From Stutzerimonas stutzeri (GTDB taxonomy: Bacteria; Pseudomonadota; Gammaproteobacteria; Pseudomonadales; Pseudomonadaceae), in assembly GCF_015291885.1 (NCBI RefSeq), contig NZ_CP036186.1:620001-684000 (forward strand): a stretch of DNA of 64,000 bases, in the 5' to 3' direction. Shown here piece after piece: positions 1 to 8,341 of the stretch. The translations under genes were made by a program, and so were the position numbers. How positions within the stretch are numbered: position 1 is the stretch's first letter; every line of letters begins with the position of its first letter. The notes under the pieces were generated by a model that saw only the letters and a list, made by a program, of their open reading frames with translations, was not told the DNA's origin and did not search any database.

Positions 1-1
1 G

Positions 2-388
2 GGCGGGCGTGCCGCCGAAAAGCTGGTGTTCGGCGAGTTGTCTACCGGGGCGGCGGACGATCTGGCGCGAGCCACCGACATCGCCCGTGACATGATCACC
101 CGCTTTGGCATGGACGAGGGCCTGGGCTACATCGCCTTCGAGGCGCAGCGGCCCCGCTTTCTCGATACACCTGAACTGGCCCACGGCGGTTGCCGGGTGG
201 CCGAATCGACCCAGGCGCGCATCGATCAGGCTATCCGCGACATCGTGATGGGCGTGTTCGAGCGCGCCTACCGGATTCTCGACATCAACCGCGCGGTGCT
301 GGAGCGCTGTGCGCGCGAGCTGCTGGCGCGGGAAACGCTCGACGAAAGCGATATCCGTCAATTGACTCAAGGACTTGTTCGGAACTGA
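2..388 (+). CDS. ftsH: ATP-dependent zinc metalloprotease FtsH, C-terminal part (island copy)
   Basis: This is the last 128 codons of an FtsH-family membrane protease; the gene enters from the left, so the AAA+ ATPase domain and the HEXXH zinc site lie outside the window. The visible part begins at GRAAEKLVFGELSTGAADD, the M41 peptidase segment that carries the third, aspartate zinc ligand. It ends with the helical stretch around ARELLARETLDESDI that is typical of FtsH C-termini. Family members degrade misfolded membrane and cytosolic proteins. Followed 87 bp later by a small heat-shock gene and then yfdX genes, the order of the stress-tolerance locus, so I take it as the island FtsH rather than the housekeeping copy. 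Confidence 0.9.
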   Translation, partial: GGRAAEKLVFGELSTGAADDLARATDIARDMITRFGMDEGLGYIAFEAQRPRFLDTPELAHGGCRVAESTQARIDQAIRDIVMGVFERAYRILDINRAVLERCARELLARETLDESDIRQLTQGLVRN

Positions 389-475
389 AAACAGTAGTAG
401 GTGCCATTCAGAGTAAACCGACGGCTCTGTTCAGTGCGTCATCCAATTCGTCGGCATTGTTCAAGGAGAACCGAT

Positions 476-934
476 ATGTCTGCATTGACTCCGTGGGACC
501 CCTTCCGGGAACTGGATGAATTGCAAAACCGCCTGGCGACGATGTTCGGACGGACACCCCAGCGACAGGGCGCCCGTACCGGCAACGAAGCCATGACCAC
601 GGCGGACTGGGCACCAATGGCGGACATCAGCGAGGATGAGAACGCATTCCTCCTCAAGCTGGATCTGCCGGAGGTCCCCAAGGATGCCGTGCGCGTCAGC
701 GCGGAAAACGGTGTGCTCACCATCAGCGGCGAGCGCAAACTGGAAAAAGAGGAGCAGGGCAAGAAGTTCCACCGCATCGAACGTGCGTATGGCCGCTTTG
801 TGCGCAGCTTTGTCTTGCCTGACAACGTTGATCCGACCAAGGTGACGGCTTCGATGAAAGACGGCGCGCTGGAAGTGCGGCTTGTCAAGGCCGAGCAAGC
901 CAAACCGAAACAGATTGAAATCTCAGTCAACTAA
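476..934 (+). CDS. Small heat-shock protein, Hsp20/alpha-crystallin family
   Basis: A 152-residue holdase chaperone. The alpha-crystallin domain spans about residues 42-140, with the conserved NGVLTISGER strand and a later DGALEVRL strand. The tail carries an I-x-I anchor (IEI) used in sHsp oligomer assembly. The ATG at 476 follows AAGGAG at 463-468 with good spacing; longer upstream starts lack such a site. The family binds unfolding proteins without ATP and passes them to ClpB/DnaK-type machines. It sits between the ftsH end and yfdX1, matching the second sHsp gene of the heat-resistance locus. Confident as to family; the island role is inferred from context. Confidence 0.94.
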   Translation: MSALTPWDPFRELDELQNRLATMFGRTPQRQGARTGNEAMTTADWAPMADISEDENAFLLKLDLPEVPKDAVRVSAENGVLTISGERKLEKEEQGKKFHRIERAYGRFVRSFVLPDNVDPTKVTASMKDGALEVRLVKAEQAKPKQIEISVN

Positions 935-956
935 CTTTAATCAAGAGCCCAAGATC

Positions 957-1871
957 ATGAATATCAAACAGCCAAAATACATCTTCTCCGCACTTGCCCT
1001 GGCGGTCGTCGTCGGACTGAGCGGACCGGCTCTGGCCCAATCAGCGGCAGGTTCTAGCCCAGGTGCTGCAGCACCCTCTGCCGCATCCAAGGCGGCGCAG
1101 CCACAGGTAGATGACAAGGTCGCCCGGGAAGCCGCGAAAAAGCGCGCCGAACTCGCCCAAGATGCAATCACTGCGCTGGCCAAGACCCATGAGGCATTGA
1201 TCCTCCTTGATGCAAAGAAGACCAAGGAGGCGCTCGCTGCGCTGGAACTGGCCAGCGGAAAGCTGGAACTGGTATTGGCGCGTGAGCCAAAACTTGCTTT
1301 GGCGCCCGTCGATGTAAGCGTCATCACCCATGACATCCACGCCGACGTGGAATCGGTCAAGAAAGCGGTCAAGTTGTCTCGGGAGTTGTTGGATGATGGC
1401 GAGGTGCAAAAGGCACGGCCCATCGTCGCCAATCTTGCCAGCGAAATCGTGATCGAAACCGACAACCTGCCGATGGCAACGTACCCGGCAGCGATCAAGT
1501 CGGCCGCACGGCTCATCGACAGCGGCAAGATCGACGACGCCAAGGCGGAACTCGCCCGAGCACTGAACACGCTGGTGGTGACCTCGGTCGCCTTTCCTCT
1601 GCCCGTGCTACGGGCCGAAGCCGCGATGGCAAAAGCGGAAAAGCTGGCCGAGACCGACAAGCGCGATGCCAAACAGAGCGAGGAGCTCAGCGCCCTGCTG
1701 GCCTACGTGCGCACGGAAATCGAGCTGGCGCAGATCCTGGGTTATGGCAAGAAGGCGGATTTCGAACCCATCTTCGATCAGGTGAAGTCCATTGAGCAAA
1801 AGTCGGCTGGTGGCAAAAGCGGCAAGGGATGGTTCGACGAGTTGAAGACGCGCATCCAAAAGCTGTTTTGA
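957..1871 (+). CDS. yfdX: YfdX family protein 1, exported form
   Basis: A 304-residue YfdX-family protein. Residues 1-25 form a signal peptide: a basic start, a hydrophobic run, and an ALAQ-type cleavage site, so it should be periplasmic. The mature part is helical and charged, with a conserved core including ATYPAAIKSAARLIDSGKI and a C-terminus GKGWFDELKTRIQKLF. YfdX proteins are linked to acid, heat and oxidative tolerance; the biochemical activity is poorly defined. The ATG at 957 is chosen because it yields a clean signal peptide; a longer frame open from 882 would bury it. It starts 22 bp after the sHsp stop and is probably co-transcribed with it. Its closest relative in the window is the next gene. 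Confidence 0.9.
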   Translation: MNIKQPKYIFSALALAVVVGLSGPALAQSAAGSSPGAAAPSAASKAAQPQVDDKVAREAAKKRAELAQDAITALAKTHEALILLDAKKTKEALAALELASGKLELVLAREPKLALAPVDVSVITHDIHADVESVKKAVKLSRELLDDGEVQKARPIVANLASEIVIETDNLPMATYPAAIKSAARLIDSGKIDDAKAELARALNTLVVTSVAFPLPVLRAEAAMAKAEKLAETDKRDAKQSEELSALLAYVRTEIELAQILGYGKKADFEPIFDQVKSIEQKSAGGKSGKGWFDELKTRIQKLF

Positions 1872-1973
1872 GGTGATGAAGGGGCTGACTGCTCTGTCGG
1901 TCAGTCTCGCGATGTTCGCATTCAGCCCCAATAGATTCGCCTATTTTCACTATCTCATACGAGGCATATCACC

Positions 1974-2861
1974 ATGAATGAGCAAACACCGAATCCCAAT
2001 GCGACGAACGAAGGAATAAACGAACAGGCCGCGGTAAGCAGCCTTCCTGTCAGTCCAGAGTCCAAGCCTGAAGTCGTCACGGAGGTACAGCCTGAGGTTC
2101 AGAAAGAAACGGACTCGCAGGCGGCAGACAAACGTAAACAAGTCCTCGATGAGGCAGTCTCGGCCTTGTCGCTGACCAAATCCGCGCTGGCCGCACTTGA
2201 CGGCAAGGACACTGCACGCGCATTGGCAACGCTGGCCGAAGTGACGGGAAAGCTGGAGCTGATCGTTGCGCGCGAACCCACGCTCGCCCTGGCCCCCGTT
2301 GATGTGGGCACCATCGTGCACGACTTGTTCGCCAACACGGAAACCATTGAGGCGATGACCGACGAGGCGCTGGATGCCCTCAAACATGGCGAGGTGCAAC
2401 AGGCTCGCCACGTGCTGGCTTTGCTGGCCAGTGAAATCGTGATCACGGTCACCAACATCCCTTTGGCGTCCTATCCCGCAGCCGTGAAGGCAGTCGTGCC
2501 GCTGATCGATCAGGGCAAGATCGAAGAAGCCAAAGCCGCGCTGCAGGCAGCGCTCAGCACGCTGGTCGAGACGCGCAGCGTGCATCCGCTGCCCGCCCTG
2601 CGCGCCAGGCTGCTCCTGAAGCGCGCCGAGACCCTGGTAGAAGATGGTCAGCGGAGCGAAGCGTCCAATGAGCGCCTGGAGACATTATTGAACGAAGCGC
2701 GGCAGCAGTTGGAAATGGCAGAACTGCTGGGCTATGGAAAGAAGAAGGACTTTGAGCCCCTGTATGCTGAACTCAAGAAAGTCAAGCAAAAGACGGCTGG
2801 GGGAGGCGGCGGAAAAGGCTGGCTCGATGAAATCAAGGCAAAGCTGTCCAAGTTGTTCTGA
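1974..2861 (+). CDS. yfdX: YfdX family protein 2, non-exported form
   Basis: A 295-residue paralogue of the preceding gene. It shares the same helical core (ASYPAAVKAVVPLIDQGKI) and the same end pattern (GKGWLDEIKAKLSKLF), but it starts with a polar, Asn/Glu-rich 50-residue stretch and has no signal peptide. I therefore expect it in the cytoplasm, giving a periplasmic/cytoplasmic pair. A GAGG site lies about 12 bases upstream of the ATG. The intergenic gap from yfdX1 is 102 bp. A strong hairpin terminator follows. Function beyond stress tolerance of the locus cannot be read from the sequence. Confidence 0.9.
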   Translation: MNEQTPNPNATNEGINEQAAVSSLPVSPESKPEVVTEVQPEVQKETDSQAADKRKQVLDEAVSALSLTKSALAALDGKDTARALATLAEVTGKLELIVAREPTLALAPVDVGTIVHDLFANTETIEAMTDEALDALKHGEVQQARHVLALLASEIVITVTNIPLASYPAAVKAVVPLIDQGKIEEAKAALQAALSTLVETRSVHPLPALRARLLLKRAETLVEDGQRSEASNERLETLLNEARQQLEMAELLGYGKKKDFEPLYAELKKVKQKTAGGGGGKGWLDEIKAKLSKLF

Positions 2862-2880
2862 AACCGCTGGATAGGGCGTA

Positions 2881-2903
2881 AGAGGGGCGCGTCGCGCCCC
2901 TCT
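2881..2903 (+). terminator. Hairpin terminator after yfdX2
   Basis: A near-perfect GC-rich inverted repeat (AGAGGGGCGCG and its complement) lies 20 bases after the yfdX2 stop. A T-rich run occurs only further downstream (about 2924), so intrinsic termination is likely but not certain. It separates the sHsp-yfdX unit from hdeD. Confidence 0.65.
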
Positions 2904-2957
2904 CTTGGCTCAGGAGTGTTTGCTTTTTCACCCCATTAGATCTTTAGGAGATATAGC

Positions 2958-3569
2958 ATGAATACAGACACCATCACCGATTCCAGTGCGGATGAGCCCA
3001 CCAAAACACTGTGTTCATTGACCGAAAATTGGTGGATTTTTGCGTTGCGCGGTGTCTTGGCATTGATTTTCGCAGCCCTTGCGTTCTGGATGCCACAATC
3101 GGCTCTGTTGGCCATGACCTTAGTGTTCGGCGCATTTTCCTTGGTCAATGGCGCTTTCAACTTGGTTGCAGCGGTGCGCCATATCCAGAAAAAAGAGCGC
3201 TGGGGCTGGCTGCTGTTCAGCGGCATTGTCGGCATACTTACCGGCGTCGTCGTCCTGGTTGCTCCTTGGGTCGCCACGATGGTCATGGCTTCTTTTTTAT
3301 GGGCTAGCGTGGGGTTCTGGGCGATTTTCACCGGTGTGCTGGAGATATCCGCCGCGGTTCGGCTGCGTCAAGAAATCAAGGGTGAAATCTGGCTTGCCTT
3401 CAGTGGACTGCTCTCGATTGTCCTTGGCGCTATCGTCTTGTGGATATTTTTTTCCCGTCCGGTCGAGTCATTCCTGGCCGCAGGCTGGCTGTTGGGCTTC
3501 TATGCGGCAGTCTATGGTGTCACGCTTTTGTTCTTGAGTTGGCGTCTTCGCAAAACGCGCCAGGGATAA
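2958..3569 (+). CDS. hdeD: HdeD-like acid-resistance inner-membrane protein
   Basis: A 203-residue protein with a short polar N-terminus (about 30 residues) and then six hydrophobic segments, the DUF308/HdeD pattern. It shows the conserved internal duplication of three-helix units, with basic cytoplasmic loops (RHIQKKERWGW, RLRQEIKGEIW). In E. coli HdeD contributes to acid resistance at high cell density; the mechanism is unclear. TAGGAG lies eight bases before the ATG. The gene follows a terminator, so it likely has its own promoter in the AT-rich 2905-2957 stretch, although I see no certain -35/-10 pair. The position after yfdX2 is that of hdeD in the stress-tolerance locus. Confidence 0.9.
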   Translation: MNTDTITDSSADEPTKTLCSLTENWWIFALRGVLALIFAALAFWMPQSALLAMTLVFGAFSLVNGAFNLVAAVRHIQKKERWGWLLFSGIVGILTGVVVLVAPWVATMVMASFLWASVGFWAIFTGVLEISAAVRLRQEIKGEIWLAFSGLLSIVLGAIVLWIFFSRPVESFLAAGWLLGFYAAVYGVTLLFLSWRLRKTRQG

Positions 3570-3648
3570 GAGCGGGTCAAACTAAATTCTATGGATATGA
3601 GCATTTTCGGTTCGTGCCTCCATAGAAATGACATTAAAGGAGTCATAC

Positions 3649-4794
3649 ATGCAGATGCAATATAGCTATCGAGCTGTCGACAAAGAGTTTCATGAACCAT
3701 GGCAGAGAGCTTTGGGAAATGCGGTCGAGCGCGACCTCAAGCCATTGCTCGACAAACACACTAAAGATTCAGTGCGACTTCGAATCGTCCTTGATCGCGA
3801 CAAGACCAAGCGGCAATTTCTGGCCAGTGGCTATATGCACCTGCCCGGCAGAAAGATTGTCAGCGTTACTGCATCACATGACGAGCTGACGCCCCTCGCG
3901 CAGATGCTCGCACAGTCGTTGTTCCGTCAGGCCAAGAAGCATTTTGACCGGCTGCATGCTCAGGACCAAATCAAGCGCAAAGCACGACGCAAGCGCTTGC
4001 GCGAGCTCAAGGTGCGAATTGCCGCAAAACCCGCGTCAGCCGCCCATGAGGCCAAAGTGACCCGAATGCCTCTACTGTCGAAACTTGAGGCTGTCGCAAG
4101 GCGTGAGCTGGCTTATCTGCGTGCCGTCGGCGATTTACCGCGCGATTATCCGACGCTGCGCGACGTGGTGGATGAAGCGATTGTCCAAGCTGAGGTGGAA
4201 TGGCAATCCGTGCCGGAAGAAAAAGCGGCTTACTTCGGTCTTCTGAAGCATCTGTTCGCCGTCCTGGATCACGAAGTGGCAAACAGCCGGCAATTTGGCG
4301 AATTCGTTTCTCTGGACGCGCCGGTCGAAGCGGATGCCCAGGACGTCGCCGAGGCCATGGTGGAAGAGGAAGTCTTCGAATTTTATCAGCCCGATGACAC
4401 ACTCAGGCTGGCCGATATCATCGCTGACAGTCAGCATCCCGATGCCGCAACGATCGCGGAAGAGCAGGAGCTAGTTGATCGGTCGAGCGAGTTCGCTTTC
4501 GCATTCGACCTGCTGAAGGACATGCCGCGTTTGTGGCGGCGCATTTTTCTGCTTATCCGTGTGGACGGGCTGGATGCCAGCAGCGTCTCTGAGATCCTGC
4601 TGATTCCTAGTAAGGAAGATACTGTCCAAAGGTGGCTGATGCAGGCCGAAGCGTTCATCGCTGCTCATTTGGAAGAGGCCGGAGTAAGCAAAGACGGGAA
4701 CGATTGGCTCCAAGGCGTTGATTGGTCGGCATTGTCTGTGACCCGAAGCGCGGCAGCCTCACTGTGGTCCAAGGAGGCGAACCATGAAGAATGA
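3649..4794 (+). CDS. Putative hibernation-factor/sigma-like fusion protein of the stress island
   Basis: A 381-residue protein usually left as hypothetical in this locus. Residues 1-110 resemble an HPF/RaiA (S30AE) domain: beta strands, a GYMHLPGRKIVSV strand pair, then a helix ending FRQAKKHFDRL. From about 143 it looks like a sigma-70 factor: a region-2-like helix (143-182), VSLDAPV at 220-226, a TLRLADIIAD linker at 251-260, and a region-4-like helix-turn-helix at about 280-343 with LPRLWRRIF-like spacing and DGLDASSVSEIL. The ATG at 3649 follows AAAGGAG at 3636-3642, better than the in-frame ATG at 3628. The stop overlaps the start of the trx pseudogene. The domain reading is by eye and needs a profile search; it could instead only mimic sigma structure. 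Confidence 0.75.
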   Translation: MQMQYSYRAVDKEFHEPWQRALGNAVERDLKPLLDKHTKDSVRLRIVLDRDKTKRQFLASGYMHLPGRKIVSVTASHDELTPLAQMLAQSLFRQAKKHFDRLHAQDQIKRKARRKRLRELKVRIAAKPASAAHEAKVTRMPLLSKLEAVARRELAYLRAVGDLPRDYPTLRDVVDEAIVQAEVEWQSVPEEKAAYFGLLKHLFAVLDHEVANSRQFGEFVSLDAPVEADAQDVAEAMVEEEVFEFYQPDDTLRLADIIADSQHPDAATIAEEQELVDRSSEFAFAFDLLKDMPRLWRRIFLLIRVDGLDASSVSEILLIPSKEDTVQRWLMQAEAFIAAHLEEAGVSKDGNDWLQGVDWSALSVTRSAAASLWSKEANHEE

Positions 4795-5223
4795 TCTTCA
4801 CCTCGTCTGCCCGCATGCCAGTCCATCAACCGCGTACCGACTGCGAAGCTATCGGAACATCCCAACTGTGGCCGCTGCCAGCAGCCCTTGTTCACGGGCG
4901 AGCCCATCGAGTTGACCACGGCGACGTTCTCGCGCCACGTGGAGCGCAGCGATCTGCCGCTGCTGGTCGATTTCTGGGCGCCATGGTGCGGGCCGTGCAA
5001 GATGATGGCCCCGTAGTTCCAGCAAGCGGCGCACCAGCTCGAACCCAGGGTCAGGCTGGCCAAGGTCAATACCGAGGCCGAGCCTCACCTGGCCGCCCAG
5101 TTCGGTATTCGCAGCATTCCAACCCTGATTTTGTTCCGAGGGGGACATGAGGTTGCACGTCAGGCGGGCGCCATGGGCGCGCAGGACATTATGCGCTGGG
5201 TAACATCCCGCTTGCCGCAATGA
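4784..5223 (+). pseudogene. trx: Thioredoxin (Trx2-like, zinc-ribbon type), frameshifted and nonsense-mutated
   Basis: The intact reading would give a thioredoxin 2-like protein: an N-terminal zinc ribbon (CPHC...CGRC), then WCGPC in a [13 protein letters not shown] context, IRSIPTL, and a C-terminal helix ending at 5220. Two lesions break it. One base is missing near 4816/4817, which turns the CPHC codons out of frame about ten codons after the ATG. The codon at 5014-5016, expected to be CAG, is TAG, five codons after the active site. The total length, 440 bases, is one short of a multiple of three. An AAGGAGG site precedes the ATG, which overlaps the previous gene's stop. No functional thioredoxin should be made. 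Confidence 0.9.
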
Positions 5224-5378
5224 CCCGGCGCGAACCACCCTGCTTATCAGTTGTTCGATCCTTGAAGAAAGTGCGTAGCCGCGATGCATAGCGACCCCAA
5301 CTATACAATCTTTGACGAAATGCGTTCCCAGTTGCAGAAACTTTGGAACCTCTGTTTCACCCATAAGGAGCGTCACCT

Positions 5379-8186
5379 TTGAACGAGGCTCCTCAAATCT
5401 CAGCCCGACACTGTGGCCAGATTAACCAGAATGCCCATTTTGGCAGTTGGCATCTCGATCTTGGCTCGCAACTCCTCACTTGCTCCGATGAAGCCTGCCG
5501 CGTGCTCGGCCTGGATGTTGGTGCGCCAATAGCCTTCGAGCGATTCCTGCAGTGCATTCACCCTGAAGACCGCCCCCTCTTCGATAGGGCATGGGATGCT
5601 GCCATGTGCGGAAAGTCCCTTGATCTGCGGTATCGCATCGTCAGCGGAGGGCAGGTTCGCTGGATACACCTGCGGGCAACATTCAAGGGCGACGCCTCTG
5701 GTCGGCCCAGAGCGGCAGACGGGACGGTAGAGGACATCACCGATCTCAAGAGGGTCGAGCAGGCGCTGAACGCTATGCGCCGACAGCGAGAAGAGTTGGC
5801 CAGCCACGTTCCCGGTATGCTTTACCAATACCGTCTTCGTCCGGACGGCAGCTCGCACTTCCCTTATGCCAGCGCGAGGATACAGGAAATATACGGGGTT
5901 GCACCGGAGGATGTTGTCGAAGATGCCACTCCTGCGTTCGCTGCGCTCCATCCTGAAGACCGCGACCGTGTGCATGAAACCATACAGGCGTCGGGGCAGT
6001 CACTCGCGCTTTGGCATGACGAGTACCGAGTGCAGTTTCCAGACGGTCGGGTGATCTGGGTCGAAGGCGAGGCGTCGCCTGAAGCCATGCCTGATGGGAG
6101 CATCCTCTGGCACGGCTATATCCATGATGTCACCTCACGCAGAATATCCGCGGAAGAGCTTCGCCTTGCGGCTAAAGTTTTTGCGCACGCAGGAGAGGGC
6201 ATCCTCGTTACCGACGCTCAGGCCCACATTGTCAACGTCAACCGGGCGTTTACCGTGATCACTGGTTATGCGCGGGAGGAAGTATTGGGCCAGACACCCC
6301 GTCTACTCCAGTCCGATCACTATGACGATGAGTTCTATCAGACCGTTTGGCAGGCTGTGCGTGAGCACGACTATTGGCACGGAGAGCTCTGGTGCCGACG
6401 CAAGAACGGCAGTCAGTTTGCCGCGCTGCTGACGATCAGTGCAGTCCCGGATATGCGGGGCAATATCGAGCATTACGCAGCCATGTTTTCCGACATCACG
6501 GCGCTGAAGGAGAACCAGCGACAGCTTGAACGCGTTGCTCATTACGACCTGCTCACCGGCTTGCCCAATCGACTATTGCTTGGAGACCGCCTTAAGCAGG
6601 CTATTGGTCAGACACGTCGGCGTGGCATGCACCTGGCGGTTGTCTTTATCGATCTGGATGGATTCAAGGAGGTCAACGACCAGCACGGTCACGCAGTCGG
6701 CGACAAATTGCTGTCCGTCCTGTCCAGGCGTATGACGCAGGTGTTGCGCGAAGGCGATACCTTGGCCCGCCTTGGTGGTGATGAGTTTGTCGCTATTCTG
6801 GTCGACCTGCCGGATGTTTCCATCAGCGTACCGATTCTCGATCGCCTGATCGAGGCAGCGGCACAGCCCGTACCGATTGGTGACGCACTGTGCGAGGTGA
6901 GCGCGAGTATCGGTGTGAGCTACTACCCGCAAGGCGAAGATATCGACGCCGACCAACTGCTGCGGCAGGCAGATCAGGCTATGTATCGCGCCAAGCAAGC
7001 CGGCAAGAATCGATATCACGTTTTCGATACGGAGAAGGATCGTACGCTGCGCACCCGTCACGAAGGATTTGACAGCATAAAGAATGCACTTGCCAATGGG
7101 CAGTTTCTGCTTTATTTCCAACCTAAGGTCAACATGCGCACCGGTGAGGTGCTGGGCGCCGAAGCCTTGATCCGCTGGCAACATCCGACGCGTGGCTTGT
7201 TATCTCCTGCCTCCTTCATACCCATCATTGAGAACCATCCGCTCGGGATTGACGTGGGGAAATGGACCATCGAAGCTGCGCTGACCCAGATCGAAGTTTG
7301 GCGCAAGGCCGGCCTTCATGTCCCGATCAGCGTGAATATCGGTGCGCGGCACTTGTTGCAACCGGACTTCATCATGCATCTACGGGGTATGTTGTCACGA
7401 CATCCCGGCGCCCAGCCGCAAGACCTTGAACTGGAAATCCTCGAAACCAGCGCCGTGGAGGACTTCGTTCAAGTGTCTCAGTTGATGGCGCTATGCGAGA
7501 GGATGGGATTGCGTTTTGCCCTCGACGATTTCGGCAGCGGCTATTCATCGCTGACCTATCTGAAGCGCCTGCCCGCGCACCTGCTCAAGATCGACCAAGG
7601 TTTTATACGCGACATGCTCGAGGATCCGGACGATATCGCCATCCTGGATGCGCTACTGGCACTGGCAAGGTCGTTTGGCAGGAACTGCATCGCGGAGGGA
7701 GTCGAATCCATTCGGCATGGTGAAATGCTGCTGCGTATGGGATGCGAGTGGGGCCAGGGTTATGCCATCGGGCATCCGATGCCGGCGCATGAATTCGAGC
7801 AATGGCTACACACCTGGCAGGTCCCCTTATCCTGGAAGGGATTCAAACCTGACAGTCGCTCCGCGCTGCCCGTGCCGTTCACATACGCCGACCACCGGGC
7901 CTGGATTTCCCAGATGATCGACTATCTGTCAGGCAAGACCCAAGTGCCGCCTCAACCCGAAGCACTCCAATACTGGCGGGATCAAAGTGGCCGCCCGACG
8001 TTCTTCGGCAAGGATCCTGATGATCAGGTCGATGTCCTGCATCAGAGCATCCAGCAGTTAGCGCACACCCTGAGTGAAATGAATAATGCCGGCCGTGTCG
8101 AGGCATTGAAGGCTGGCATCGACAAGTTGCAACATTTGCAGGCGGATCTGCTGGGATTGCTGCCGCCAGACCAGAAGCCGGATTGA
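5379..8186 (+). CDS. Three-PAS GGDEF-EAL c-di-GMP turnover protein (island-borne)
   Basis: A 935-residue cytoplasmic signalling protein with no membrane segment. PAS-like domains lie at about 20-125, 140-255 and 260-378; GGDEF at 466-470 is intact, with an RxxD inhibitory site (REGD, 457-460); the EAL domain starts with EALIRW at 595 and keeps DDFGSGYSS and IAEGVE. The glutamate motif reads LEILETSA instead of the usual EITES-like form but keeps its glutamates. Residues from about 835 to the end resemble a CZB domain (HRAW ... LHQSIQQLAH), with no cysteine where one is expected. Start is TTG at 5379, eight bases after AAGGAG at 5365-5370. It sits between two thioredoxin remnants, where kefB is usual. 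It may be bifunctional; the dominant activity cannot be told. Confidence 0.88.
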   Translation: MNEAPQISARHCGQINQNAHFGSWHLDLGSQLLTCSDEACRVLGLDVGAPIAFERFLQCIHPEDRPLFDRAWDAAMCGKSLDLRYRIVSGGQVRWIHLRATFKGDASGRPRAADGTVEDITDLKRVEQALNAMRRQREELASHVPGMLYQYRLRPDGSSHFPYASARIQEIYGVAPEDVVEDATPAFAALHPEDRDRVHETIQASGQSLALWHDEYRVQFPDGRVIWVEGEASPEAMPDGSILWHGYIHDVTSRRISAEELRLAAKVFAHAGEGILVTDAQAHIVNVNRAFTVITGYAREEVLGQTPRLLQSDHYDDEFYQTVWQAVREHDYWHGELWCRRKNGSQFAALLTISAVPDMRGNIEHYAAMFSDITALKENQRQLERVAHYDLLTGLPNRLLLGDRLKQAIGQTRRRGMHLAVVFIDLDGFKEVNDQHGHAVGDKLLSVLSRRMTQVLREGDTLARLGGDEFVAILVDLPDVSISVPILDRLIEAAAQPVPIGDALCEVSASIGVSYYPQGEDIDADQLLRQADQAMYRAKQAGKNRYHVFDTEKDRTLRTRHEGFDSIKNALANGQFLLYFQPKVNMRTGEVLGAEALIRWQHPTRGLLSPASFIPIIENHPLGIDVGKWTIEAALTQIEVWRKAGLHVPISVNIGARHLLQPDFIMHLRGMLSRHPGAQPQDLELEILETSAVEDFVQVSQLMALCERMGLRFALDDFGSGYSSLTYLKRLPAHLLKIDQGFIRDMLEDPDDIAILDALLALARSFGRNCIAEGVESIRHGEMLLRMGCEWGQGYAIGHPMPAHEFEQWLHTWQVPLSWKGFKPDSRSALPVPFTYADHRAWISQMIDYLSGKTQVPPQPEALQYWRDQSGRPTFFGKDPDDQVDVLHQSIQQLAHTLSEMNNAGRVEALKAGIDKLQHLQADLLGLLPPDQKPD

Positions 8187-8239
8187 TGCCATGCATGGGA
8201 CAAAGGGTTGACGTGCAAGAGGCTGATCCACCCATCGGC

Positions 8240-8299
8240 GGCGCCACGCGCGCGCAGGACATTATGCGCTGGGTGGCTTCGCAATTGCCTCGGCAATCC
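8240..8299 (+). pseudogene. 3' scrap of a second thioredoxin gene
   Basis: In one frame this reads GATRAQDIMRWVASQLPRQS, matching the end of the decayed trx at 5177-5220 (AMGAQDIMRWVTSRLPQ). Twenty-five bases are identical between 5177-5201 and 8250-8274, and the sequences diverge afterwards at silent and replacement positions. It is therefore a related but distinct trx end rather than a fresh copy. It has no start, active site or in-frame stop at the expected place. It marks a recombination or deletion scar downstream of the GGDEF-EAL gene. Confidence 0.8.
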
Positions 8300-8337
8300 A
8301 GGTGTAATCGAGTCGTCTTCTCGGACTGCCCGTTCCA

Positions 8338-8341
8338 TTAG
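8338..8341. repeat. Target-site duplication, left (TTAG)
   Basis: TTAG abuts the left inverted repeat of the insertion sequence; the same four bases abut the right end at 9534-9537. A four-base YTAR duplication is usual for the IS5 group of the IS5 family. Confidence 0.85.
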
